From positions 3,472,001 to 3,536,000 of the forward strand of contig NZ_VFMK01000001.1 in assembly GCF_006715025.1 (NCBI RefSeq): a stretch of 64,000 nucleotides of DNA. Direction: 5' to 3'. This document shows, piece by piece, positions 10,146 through 17,937 of this stretch. Position 1 is the first letter of the stretch. The number at the start of each line of letters is the position of its first letter. A program made the translations under genes and the position numbers. Below the pieces are notes generated by a model, which saw nothing but the letters and a program-made list of their open reading frames with translations, had not been told where the DNA came from and searched no databases. Origin of the DNA: Serratia fonticola (lineage in GTDB: Bacteria > Pseudomonadota > Gammaproteobacteria > Enterobacterales > Enterobacteriaceae).

Positions 10146-11161
10146 CCGGCCTCCTGCCAACGCTGGCGAAAACGAATAAATGCCTGCGCATAATGGTTGA
10201 TGTCCAGCGGATTGACGCGCTTCAGTTCGGCCAACATTGTGGCATCGAACGCATCAATACCCTGTATAGCCCCACAGATCGCCGTCGCCATCGCGCCAAT
10301 GGTGTCTGTATCGCCCCCCAGATTGGCACACAGGATCGCACAGCGGGTTGGTTCGGTCTGCGCCAGCTCGACCATCGCCAACGCAGCGGGTACGGACTCT
10401 ATGGTGCTGACCCCCGCGCCGATCAGTTGATAGACTCGCTCCGACGCCTGTTCCGTTCCCGTTGCCTGCTCCACCACCTGGAAAGCCAACTCGATCCGCG
10501 CGGCCAGAGACGCGCTGAAGGTGGTGCTCTGTCTGCGTTGCGCGTAATCCGCCACGCCCGGCAGTGCCAAGCGGATCTCTGCCCAACTCGCCCCTTCAAC
10601 CGCTTTGGCTATCGCCCAGGCAATCACTACCGCCCCGGCAACGGCAATATCGGATTTATGTGTCGGGCTGGAGGCCAGCCAGGTCTGTTGGCAGAAACGC
10701 TCCAAAGGAGCGGAGGGCAACACGCACCCCAGGGGAGAAACTCGCATCGCCGCGCCGTTGGTTACACCGTTGTTTTCCAGCTCTTCGATCGGGGTTCCTT
10801 TTTTCTGTTCCCCCAGCGCCAATTTGGAACTCGGGCCGAGGATGTTCTTATTGAAAGCATCAAAGCTGTCCACCCAGCGAATGACATTGCGGGCGATCAG
10901 TTCTGGCACCACCTTACCGTCAGCCTCCAGCAGCGCGTCGGCCAGTGCCAGCGCCATTGAGGTATCATCGGTATACTGCGCCGCTTTGAAATAACAGGCC
11001 GCCGTGTTTTCCGCTGGGCCATCAAGGAAACGGTCTATCCAGCCAAAATGATGTTTAACCCGCTCACGCGGCCACAGCTCGGAAGGCATACCTAGCGCAT
11101 CACCCAGCATTTGTCCGTAAAGTGCGCCTACTACACGTTGTTCCTGGGTTAACTGCTTCAT
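10142..11161 (-). CDS. yegU: ADP-ribosylglycohydrolase family protein YegU
   Basis: A 339-residue protein of the ADP-ribosyl-glycohydrolase (DraG/ARH) family. The metal-binding motifs are present: YTDDTSMALALADALLEADG near residue 58 and GGDTDTIGAMATAICGA near residue 284. Family members cleave ADP-ribose from proteins or release ribose from small glycosides, using two Mg ions. The ATG at 11161 (MKQLTQEQRVVGALYGQ) has TCTCCT (AGGAGA on the coding strand) just upstream. It sits between the transporter yegT and the kinase yegV. That suggests a small catabolic route in which an N- or O-riboside is imported, split and phosphorylated. This route is inference. Confidence 0.85.
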   Translation of the reverse strand: MKQLTQEQRVVGALYGQMLGDALGMPSELWPRERVKHHFGWIDRFLDGPAENTAACYFKAAQYTDDTSMALALADALLEADGKVVPELIARNVIRWVDSFDAFNKNILGPSSKLALGEQKKGTPIEELENNGVTNGAAMRVSPLGCVLPSAPLERFCQQTWLASSPTHKSDIAVAGAVVIAWAIAKAVEGASWAEIRLALPGVADYAQRRQSTTFSASLAARIELAFQVVEQATGTEQASERVYQLIGAGVSTIESVPAALAMVELAQTEPTRCAILCANLGGDTDTIGAMATAICGAIQGIDAFDATMLAELKRVNPLDINHYAQAFIRFRQRWQEAG

Positions 11162-11212
11162 TTTTTTCTCCTGAAATTTATCTTTGCCGGGCAAGACGCC
11201 AGGCGAATCGAA

Positions 11213-12463
11213 TCAAGTACGTGTCACGGCGATTGGGGTGATGCTGTCGCTGCGTTCGCGGAAAAACAGCATAAACAGCAGCATGACTGCCACGACCATC
11301 ACTGCCCCCACGCCCCACACGGCAAACCAATCAAACGTCATGCCATCACGGGGTTGTTCCAGGGCAAACGTCGTCATCGCCCGTCCCCCCAGCCAGTTGC
11401 CGATAAAGCTGCCCAGCCCTTGGCAAATCAAGGTAATCAAACCCTGAGCAGCGGTGCGCATATGCGGTGGCGCTTTTTTATCCACGTAGATATAGCCGGT
11501 CACAAAATAGAAATCGTAGCTGACACCGTGTAACAGAATGCCCAGGAACAGCATGCTGTAGGCCCAGACATCGGCCGTGCCTCCATAGATAAAGAACACG
11601 TAGCGGATTGCCGCTGTGACAAAACCCAGCATCAGTACTTTCTTGATGCCATAACGTTTAAGCAGCAGCGGCAACGCCAACATGGCAAAGATTTCAGATA
11701 CCTGCCCCAACGTCATCCAACCGGTGGCATTTGGCAGACCAACCTGCGTCAAGTAACCGTTGGCAAACTGGTAATAAAATGCCAGCGGCATACAAAACAG
11801 GAACGAGCACAGGGCAAAGGTGGCAAATGAACGATCTTTCAGCAGGCCAAGCGCGTTCAGGCCCAGCAACGCCTTGATATCCACCGGTCCGGAGCCTTTG
11901 GCTGGCGTATTGGGCAACCCAAAGCTGTACAGGCCCAACGCGATCGAAGCAATTCCGGTAATGATCAATGGCAGGTTACTGTCGGAAATATTGCCTAATC
12001 CCAGTAATGGCGGCAGCATAAAACCAATCACCAAGCCAGAAGCGATCCAGCCCAAGGTGCCGAGCACGCGAATGCGCGGAAACTCTTTTTCCGCATCGTT
12101 GATATTGGCAAAAGCAATACTGTTGGTCAGAGCCACAGTCGGCATATAGGTGACGGCATAAACCACCAGCAAGGGGAAGAAACTGGCAAAGGTGGTTTGC
12201 CAGGCGATAATAAACATCAGCCCTCCCCCCACCAGATGCAACCAGCCCAAGACTTTTTGTGCAGCAAAGTAGCGATCGGCTATGACCCCGACCAGTACCG
12301 GCGAGAGGATCGCCGCAATTGCCGTGCTGCTATACGACCAGGCTATTTCTCCCGGCGTAAAGCCCAACTTGTTCAGATATTGCCAGAGGGGAACAAACCA
12401 CGCTCCCCAGATAAACCATTCGATAAACATCATGACAGACAGCTTCAGATGAGGATGTTTCAT
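11213..12463 (-). CDS. yegT: Nucleoside:H+ symporter-family transporter YegT
   Basis: A 416-residue MFS transporter of the NupG/XapB/YegT family with about 12 membrane helices. It starts MKHPHLKLSVMMFIEWFIWG, a typical NupG-type opening. Other family landmarks are GVIADRYFAAQKVLGWLHLV and FYFVTGYIYVDKKAP. The start at 12463 is chosen because AAGGAT lies at the proper distance upstream; an in-frame extension of 41 residues has no membrane logic. It is the first gene of yegTUV. Related transporters import nucleosides with protons, which fits the hydrolase and kinase downstream. Confidence 0.87.
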   Translation of the reverse strand: MKHPHLKLSVMMFIEWFIWGAWFVPLWQYLNKLGFTPGEIAWSYSSTAIAAILSPVLVGVIADRYFAAQKVLGWLHLVGGGLMFIIAWQTTFASFFPLLVVYAVTYMPTVALTNSIAFANINDAEKEFPRIRVLGTLGWIASGLVIGFMLPPLLGLGNISDSNLPLIITGIASIALGLYSFGLPNTPAKGSGPVDIKALLGLNALGLLKDRSFATFALCSFLFCMPLAFYYQFANGYLTQVGLPNATGWMTLGQVSEIFAMLALPLLLKRYGIKKVLMLGFVTAAIRYVFFIYGGTADVWAYSMLFLGILLHGVSYDFYFVTGYIYVDKKAPPHMRTAAQGLITLICQGLGSFIGNWLGGRAMTTFALEQPRDGMTFDWFAVWGVGAVMVVAVMLLFMLFFRERSDSITPIAVTRT

Positions 12464-12533
12464 TGTTATATATCCTTGCTGGCTAACTTCCCGACATACC
12501 AACGGGAAAAGGAGTGTAGGGTTCCTGGTGTTA

Positions 12534-12573
12534 GTATCATTCAGATACCTATGTAATACCTTAATAATACCTT
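12534..12573. promoter_or_regulatory. Repeated ATACCT units and a GTATC/GATAC palindrome before yegT
   Basis: TAATACCTT occurs at 12554-12562 and 12565-12573, with a related GATACCT at 12544-12550, giving a period of about 11 bases, one helical turn. The last unit also forms GTATC-ATTCA-GATAC (12534-12548). HutC-type regulators often bind short palindromes of this kind, so this is a candidate YegW operator in the yegT promoter. Confidence 0.45.
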
Positions 12574-12619
12574 TGTGATATTTCAACGATCCTGCTCACA
12601 CTTCACTCATCCTCCCTAT

Positions 12620-12686
12620 TGTTTAAGTTTGATTTACCTTTGCCTCTGCGTTGTTTATCCTGCGTTTATTCCCCATTGCTGATAAT
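12620..12686 (+). promoter_or_regulatory. phoP promoter with two PhoP boxes
   Basis: TGTTTA-AGTTT-GATTTA (12620-12636) and TGTTTA-TCCTG-CGTTTA (12652-12668) each match the PhoP box (hexamer TGTTTA repeated after 5 bases) with one mismatch. The second box ends 12 bases before GATAAT (12681-12686), a good -10 hexamer and the usual geometry for PhoP-activated promoters. Transcription would start near 12693. This supports positive autoregulation, as in E. coli and Salmonella. Confidence 0.72.
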
Positions 12687-12874
12687 CAATACTACTCAAT
12701 GATGCGATGACGCTGATTTTCCGGCACTTCCTTTCGGTAGCACCGGTTCTGTCTGGCATACTGTCAGGCTATACGAGATAGCCGTGCGTTATCCTCCTTA
12801 TGCACTGAAAAGTGTGTAATCTTATAAGCATGGGTGATTGGAGTTTCACCCGCACCTCAACAGGAGTCTGTTCC

Positions 12875-13546
12875 ATGCGAGTACTGGTTGTTGAAGATAA
12901 TGGCCTGCTGCGCCACCACCTCTCTGTGCAAATGCGCGAAATGGGGCATCAGGTCGATGCCGCAGAAGACGCCAAAGAAGCCGACTATTTCCTGCAGGAA
13001 CATGCCCCAGATATTGCTATTGTCGATCTCGGCCTGCCGGGCGAAGACGGCCTGAGTCTGATCCGTCGTTGGCGTGCCAACCAGATGAAATTGCCCATTC
13101 TGGTGCTGACAGCCCGTGAAAGCTGGCAAGATAAGGTCGCGGTGCTGGAGGCCGGAGCCGATGACTACGTCACTAAACCTTTCCATCTGGAAGAGGTGAT
13201 TGCCCGTATGCAAGCCCTGATGCGTCGTAACAGTGGCCTGGCTTCACAAGTGATCGTCCTGCCGCCCTTCCAGATCGATCTTTCACGCCGCGAACTGAGC
13301 GTAAATGAACAGCAGATCAAACTGACGGCGTTTGAGTACACTATTATTGAAACGCTGATCCGTAACGCCGGTAAAGTGGTAAGCAAAGATTCGCTGATGT
13401 TGCAACTCTACCCGGATGCGGAATTGCGTGAGAGCCATACCATCGACGTGCTAATGGGCCGCCTGCGTAAAAAGCTGCAGGCTGAATATCCGCAGGAAGT
13501 GATCACCACCGTACGTGGGCAGGGTTATCGTTTCGATACTAAGTGA
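12875..13546 (+). CDS. phoP: Response regulator PhoP
   Basis: A 223-residue OmpR-family response regulator. The receiver (1-120) has the acidic pocket in VVEDN, the phosphoacceptor Asp51 (IVDLGLPG) and Lys101 (YVTKPF). The C-terminal winged helix ends in TTVRGQGYRFD. It responds to low Mg, acid and antimicrobial peptides through PhoQ. The ATG at 12875 is preceded by CAGGAG; an in-frame upstream ATG at 12830 has no ribosome site and would add 15 residues in front of the conserved start. phoQ begins within a few bases of its stop. Confidence 0.96.
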   Translation: MRVLVVEDNGLLRHHLSVQMREMGHQVDAAEDAKEADYFLQEHAPDIAIVDLGLPGEDGLSLIRRWRANQMKLPILVLTARESWQDKVAVLEAGADDYVTKPFHLEEVIARMQALMRRNSGLASQVIVLPPFQIDLSRRELSVNEQQIKLTAFEYTIIETLIRNAGKVVSKDSLMLQLYPDAELRESHTIDVLMGRLRKKLQAEYPQEVITTVRGQGYRFDTK

Positions 13547-13551
13547 ACATG

Positions 13552-15006
13552 ATGTTCAAAAATAAAAAACCGTTCTCACTGCGCGCGCGCTTTCTGATGG
13601 CAACCGCCGGGGTGATCCTGGCGCTGTCGCTCTCCTATGGGTTGGTGGCGGTGGTCGGTTATATTGTCAGCTTTGATAAAACCTCGTTCCGCCTGCTGCG
13701 CGGTGAGAGCAACCTGTTTTTCAGCCTGGCGCAGTGGAAGGATCACAAGCTGACCATTGCCATGCCCCCCGAACTCGATCTCAACTCACCGACGTTGGTC
13801 TTTATCTATGACGATAAGGGCCATTTGCTGTGGAGCCAGCGCTCGGTGCCGGAGTTGGAAAAACTGATCCAGAAAGAGTGGCTGGAAGAGTCCGGTTTTT
13901 ATGAGATCGACACCGATACCCGTGTCAGTAGCGAAGTGCTGGGCGACAACCCTAAAGCCCAGGATCAGTTGAAAAACTACGATGACACCGATCAGAATGC
14001 GTTAACCCACTCGGTAGCCGTCAATACCTATGCTGCAACGCCGCGCCTACCTGCCTTGACGATTGTGGTGGTCGACAGTATCCCGCAAGAATTACAGCGT
14101 TCAGACGTGGTCTGGGAGTGGTTCAACTATGTGCTGCTGGCCAACCTGCTGTTAGTGGTGCCGTTGCTGTGGTTGGCTGCCTATTGGAGTCTGCGCCCGA
14201 TCAAGGCGTTGGTGGCTCAGGTGGGTGAACTGGAGAATGGTGAGCGCGAACAACTGGACGAAAATCCACCCAGCGAGCTGCGTAGTCTGGTGCGCAACCT
14301 CAATATTCTGGTACGCAATGAACGACAGCGTTATACCAAATATCGCACTACCCTGTCCGACCTGACCCACAGCCTTAAAACGCCGCTGGCGGTGTTGCAA
14401 ACCACGCTGCGCTCGCTGCGTTCCAGCAAGCAGACCACCATCGAAGAAGTAGAACCTATCATGCTCGAGCAGATAAGCCGCATCTCACAACAGATAGGTT
14501 ATTACCTGCACCGTGCGAGCATCAACTCAGGTCAGACGGTGTTGACCCGTGAAATCCATTCGGTTTGTGCCCTGCTGGATAGTCTGAGCATTGCGTTGAA
14601 TAAGGTTTATCAGCGTAAGGGCGTGGTGATCACCCTTGATATCTCGCCAGAAGTGACCTTCATGGGGGATAAAAACGACTTTATGGAAGTGATGGGCAAC
14701 GTGTTGGAAAATGCCTGCAAATACTGCCTGGAGTTTGTTGAAATCACTTCACTGCATTCCGACAAACACCTGACTATCGTGATCGATGACGACGGTCCCG
14801 GCATACCAGAAAGCAAACGCGAACTGATTTTCCAGCGCGGCCAGCGCGTAGATACTCTTCGCCCAGGCCAAGGCATTGGCCTGTCGGTGGCCGCCGAGAT
14901 CATCGAGCAATATGATGGCCAAATTACCATCAGTGACAGCCCGCTTGGCGGAGCGCGCATGGAAGTCACTTTCGCCCGCCAGCACGATTCCCACCACCAC
15001 GAGTAA
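13552..15006 (+). CDS. phoQ: Sensor histidine kinase PhoQ
   Basis: A 484-residue inner-membrane sensor. Layout: first membrane helix (about 16-38), periplasmic PAS-like sensor (about 43-190), second helix (about 193-213), HAMP, dimerisation and phosphoacceptor domain with His273 in LTHSLKTPLAVL, then the ATPase domain with ENACKYC, DDDGPGIP and GQGIGLSVA. The start is placed at 13552 (MFKNKKPF) because AAGTG of the phoP end lies at a suitable distance; ATG 13549 is possible. The periplasmic acidic patch that in E. coli is a run of Glu/Asp near residue 150 is reduced here to NYDDTDQN. Confidence 0.96.
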   Translation: MFKNKKPFSLRARFLMATAGVILALSLSYGLVAVVGYIVSFDKTSFRLLRGESNLFFSLAQWKDHKLTIAMPPELDLNSPTLVFIYDDKGHLLWSQRSVPELEKLIQKEWLEESGFYEIDTDTRVSSEVLGDNPKAQDQLKNYDDTDQNALTHSVAVNTYAATPRLPALTIVVVDSIPQELQRSDVVWEWFNYVLLANLLLVVPLLWLAAYWSLRPIKALVAQVGELENGEREQLDENPPSELRSLVRNLNILVRNERQRYTKYRTTLSDLTHSLKTPLAVLQTTLRSLRSSKQTTIEEVEPIMLEQISRISQQIGYYLHRASINSGQTVLTREIHSVCALLDSLSIALNKVYQRKGVVITLDISPEVTFMGDKNDFMEVMGNVLENACKYCLEFVEITSLHSDKHLTIVIDDDGPGIPESKRELIFQRGQRVDTLRPGQGIGLSVAAEIIEQYDGQITISDSPLGGARMEVTFARQHDSHHHE

Positions 15007-15020
15007 GTTCAGCCGCTCAG

Positions 15021-15096
15021 GCCCCTAGGGGCGAGGCCCATGGATGGGCCGAGTCGTAAAACCTGCACACCTGCAATTTGAAGTATCACGGGTATA
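15021..15096. repeat. Intergenic palindromic element, copy 1 (core plus one arm)
   Basis: Two perfect palindromes, GCCCCTAGGGGC (15021-15032) and GGCCCATGGATGGGCC (15035-15050), are followed by CTGCAATTTGAAGTATCACG... ending at 15096. The reverse complement of this arm (TATACCCGTGATACTTCAAA) matches the termini found at 54121, 58489 and 60964. It sits between phoQ and roxA and may end phoPQ transcripts. Confidence 0.5.
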
Positions 15097-15151
15097 CGCA
15101 GCCTAACTTCCGTTATAATCCCTTCAGGCTCACTCTATCCTGGAATAGAAA

Positions 15152-16273
15152 ATGGATTACCAATTAGATCTGAACTGGAACGACTTTTTGCAGCGTTACT
15201 GGCAAAAGCGCCCAGTTATTCTCAAGCGCGGTTTCAAAAGCTTTATCGATCCGATTTCCCCGGATGAGCTGGCCGGATTGGCGATGGAAAACGAAGTGGA
15301 CAGCCGCTTGGTGAGCCATCAGGACGGCCGCTGGCAAGTGGCGCACGGTCCCTTCGAAAGCTTCGACCATTTGGGTGAAAACAACTGGTCATTGCTGGTT
15401 CAGGCTGTTGATCACTGGCATGAAGCTTCCAGCGCGTTGATGCGCCCTTTCCGTCAACTGCCTGATTGGCGCATGGACGACCTGATGATTTCGTTCTCGG
15501 TGCCCGGTGGCGGCGTTGGCCCACACCTCGATCAGTACGATGTGTTTATCATTCAGGGCACGGGCCGTCGCCGCTGGCGTGTTGGTGAAAAGGTGCCGAT
15601 GAAGCAGCACTGTCCGCATCCGGACCTGCTGCAAATAGAACCCTTTGATGCCATCATTGACGAAGAAATGGAGCCAGGCGATATCTTGTATATCCCACCG
15701 GGTTTCCCGCATGAGGGCTACGCACTGGAAAATTCACTCAATTACTCTGTGGGTTTCCGTGCGCCAAATGGCCGCGAGTTGGTAAGCGGTTATGCCGATT
15801 ATGTTCTGGCCCACGAACTGGGTAGCCAGCGCTACAGCGATCCGGACATTGCACAACGCGAGAGCCCGGCCGACATGCTGCCGCAGGAAGTCGAGGCACT
15901 GCGCCAGATGATACTGGATCTGGTTCAACAGCCAGAACACTTCCATCACTGGCTCGGCGAGTTTATTTCGCAGTCGCGCCATGAACTGGATATCGCGCCG
16001 CCAGAACCGCCTTATCAGGCCGGAGAAATCTACGAACTGCTGCAACAGGGCGAATCCTTGCAACGTCTGGGCGGGTTGCGTGTGCTGCGTGTGGGAGATC
16101 GGTGCTTCGTGAACGGGGAGTTGATCGATACTGAACACCAGCTGGCCGCCAATGCACTGTGCCAGAATTTTAGCGTTGATGCGCAAATGTTGGGGGAAGC
16201 CGTGGACGATCCTTCCTTCCTGGCGCTGCTGACGGCGCTGATCAACAGCGGCTACTGGTATTTTAACGACTAA
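15152..16273 (+). CDS. roxA: Ribosomal protein L16 arginine hydroxylase RoxA (YcfD)
   Basis: A 373-residue JmjC-type 2-oxoglutarate/Fe(II) oxygenase. The iron ligands are His125 and Asp127 (PHLDQYDVF) and His187 (PPGFPHEGY), at the same positions as in E. coli YcfD. Asn-rich LNYSVGFRAP follows as in the family, then the helical dimerisation region and a C-terminal winged-helix domain (about 290-373). The E. coli enzyme hydroxylates Arg81 of ribosomal protein L16. It follows phoQ, as ycfD does in related genomes, but has its own upstream space of 145 bases. Confidence 0.93.
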   Translation: MDYQLDLNWNDFLQRYWQKRPVILKRGFKSFIDPISPDELAGLAMENEVDSRLVSHQDGRWQVAHGPFESFDHLGENNWSLLVQAVDHWHEASSALMRPFRQLPDWRMDDLMISFSVPGGGVGPHLDQYDVFIIQGTGRRRWRVGEKVPMKQHCPHPDLLQIEPFDAIIDEEMEPGDILYIPPGFPHEGYALENSLNYSVGFRAPNGRELVSGYADYVLAHELGSQRYSDPDIAQRESPADMLPQEVEALRQMILDLVQQPEHFHHWLGEFISQSRHELDIAPPEPPYQAGEIYELLQQGESLQRLGGLRVLRVGDRCFVNGELIDTEHQLAANALCQNFSVDAQMLGEAVDDPSFLALLTALINSGYWYFND

Positions 16274-16333
16274 TTAGCCGTTCCCTCTCTATCCAAGAGG
16301 AAACGGGCATCTTCGGGTGGTTTGTATACGTTA

Positions 16334-16358
16334 TACCGGGTGCAGCTTGCGCCCGGTA
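16334..16358. terminator. Hairpin between convergent roxA and pepT
   Basis: TACCGGGTGC, loop AGCTT, GCGCCCGGTA make a 10-bp stem with one G-T pair, followed by ATCGTTT on the plus strand. It lies between two converging stops and is a likely bidirectional transcription barrier. Confidence 0.5.
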
Positions 16359-16371
16359 ATCGTTTCAGCCA

Positions 16372-17604
16372 CTATTTTTGCGCTCGTTCTGCGGCCAGCG
16401 TGGCAATACGCATAATCACCGCGACCGCCTGTTCCATCCCTTCGAGAGTGATAAACTCATGTTTACCATGGAAGTTATAGCCGCCGGTAAACAGATTTGG
16501 GCACGGTAATCCTTTAAATGACAACTGGGCTCCGTCCGTACCGCCACGAATCGGCTTCATGATCGGTTCAATATCACAATCACGCATGGCCTGCTGCGCC
16601 AGTGCAATCACATGGGGGTGCTCGGCCACCTGCTCACGCATGTTGTAATAGCTATCTTCGATCGCGACTTCTATATAACAATCACGTGGTAACCCGCGGC
16701 CAACCTTTTGCGCGGTGGTAATCATCATGCGCTTGCGCGCCTCAAAGCCATCACGCTCAAAATCACGCAGTATGTAGTGCATCTCGGCACGTTCCACGTT
16801 GCCCTTGATGCTGCCAAGGTGGTAGAAACCTTCATAGCCCTCGGTATTTTCCGGTGTTTCATCCGCAGGCAACGCATGATGGAAGCGCGTAGCCAGCGAC
16901 AGTGCATTTACCATCACCCCTTTGGCGCTGCCAGGATGCACATTATTACCCACGATTTTCACCGTGACCGATGCCGCATTGAAGTTCTCACACTCCAGCT
17001 CCCCCACGCCGCCGCCATCAACGGTGTAGGCCCACTCGGCATTAAACGCCTCAACATCGAAGTAATGCGCGCCTTTACCCACTTCTTCATCCGGCGTGAA
17101 GGCCACACGGATATCGCCGTGAGGGATTTTCTGCTGTTTCAACCGCACCATAGCGGTAAGGATTTCCGCAATCCCGGCTTTATCATCCGCACCCAATAAG
17201 GTTTTACCGTCGGTGGTGATCAGCGTTTGCCCTAACATCTGATGCAGGATCGGAAACATGACCGGCGATAACACTTCATCACCGATACCCAAGGCAATAT
17301 CACCCCCACGGTAATTTTCCACTACCTGGGGAGCCACATGCTTACCAGAAAAATCAGGTGAGGTATCAAGATGAGAAATAAACCCGATAGCCGGAACCGG
17401 CCAGGTCACATTACTGGGTAATGTCCCCATCAGGCAGCCATTCCCGCTCAGTGAGACCCTTTCAAACCCCAGTTCAATCATTTCCTGCTGCAACGCACGC
17501 GCCAGCTTCAGTTGCCCATCAGTACTCGGCACATGTTTGACGTTCGCTTTCGCCTGTGTGTCAAAAGAGACGTAGTTAAAAAAGCGATCAAGTAGTTTAT
17601 CCAT
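16372..17604 (-). CDS. pepT: Tripeptide aminopeptidase PepT (peptidase T)
   Basis: A 410-residue M20B zinc aminopeptidase that removes the N-terminal residue of tripeptides in the cytoplasm. Metal ligands and catalytic residues are visible: HLDTSPDFSG (about residue 77), GADDKAGIAEIL (about 139), TPDEEVGKGAH (about 172) and a His late in GYNFHGKHEFITLEGME. The start follows GAGGGCGG. A candidate FNR site lies 39-52 bases upstream, in line with the known anaerobic induction of pepT in Salmonella. Confidence 0.96.
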   Translation of the reverse strand: MDKLLDRFFNYVSFDTQAKANVKHVPSTDGQLKLARALQQEMIELGFERVSLSGNGCLMGTLPSNVTWPVPAIGFISHLDTSPDFSGKHVAPQVVENYRGGDIALGIGDEVLSPVMFPILHQMLGQTLITTDGKTLLGADDKAGIAEILTAMVRLKQQKIPHGDIRVAFTPDEEVGKGAHYFDVEAFNAEWAYTVDGGGVGELECENFNAASVTVKIVGNNVHPGSAKGVMVNALSLATRFHHALPADETPENTEGYEGFYHLGSIKGNVERAEMHYILRDFERDGFEARKRMMITTAQKVGRGLPRDCYIEVAIEDSYYNMREQVAEHPHVIALAQQAMRDCDIEPIMKPIRGGTDGAQLSFKGLPCPNLFTGGYNFHGKHEFITLEGMEQAVAVIMRIATLAAERAQK

Positions 17605-17937
17605 GGTTCCGCCCTCAGATTTTCGCGTTTCATTATGCGGAACCGATCCGGATCAAATATTGAGACAGGTCATTAATAATCAGATTTAACAGAAATCATT
17701 AAAGCAAGTGATGGTTTAAAGCTGAAATTATTGGGAGTAAACTTGACCCAAGCCGCGCCGAGCGCCAGTTTGGCTTTCAATTGTGCCGCTCAGCGTCTAT
17801 CATGCGCGCTCTAAAAATTTTGATTGGCGCCACTGGCTTTGAGCTTCAGCACAATGACGGGTCACTCCCGTAAGCTCGCGCAGTCTTTTCCAGCGGCGGT
17901 TCTATCTGCATCACCTTACGGGATAGAGACACCTTAA
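17605..17937. other. Divergent control region, pepT / potA
   Basis: These 333 bases contain no gene. The pepT side carries an FNR-like site; the potA side ends with a weak ribosome site (GGGATAGAGAC). I see no strong promoter hexamers for potA. Confidence 0.5.
17643..17656 (-). promoter_or_regulatory. FNR-like site upstream of pepT
   Basis: On the coding strand TTGAT-CCGG-ATCGG matches the FNR consensus TTGAT-N4-ATCAA at 8 of 10 positions. It is centred about 45 bases before the pepT start codon. Anaerobic activation of pepT by FNR is established in Salmonella. Confidence 0.5.

Larger units (their letters stand above)
12464..12874. other. Divergent control region, yegT / phoP
   Basis: These 411 bases hold no gene. 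The yegT side carries the ATACCT repeats (12534-12573). The phoP side carries two PhoP boxes and a -10 element (12620-12686), leaving a phoP leader of about 180 bases. Confidence 0.7.

Noticed and set aside
10193..10960. A 255-codon open frame antisense to yegU
   Set aside because: yegU has intact catalytic motifs and operon coupling. The reverse frame has no ribosome site and an odd composition.
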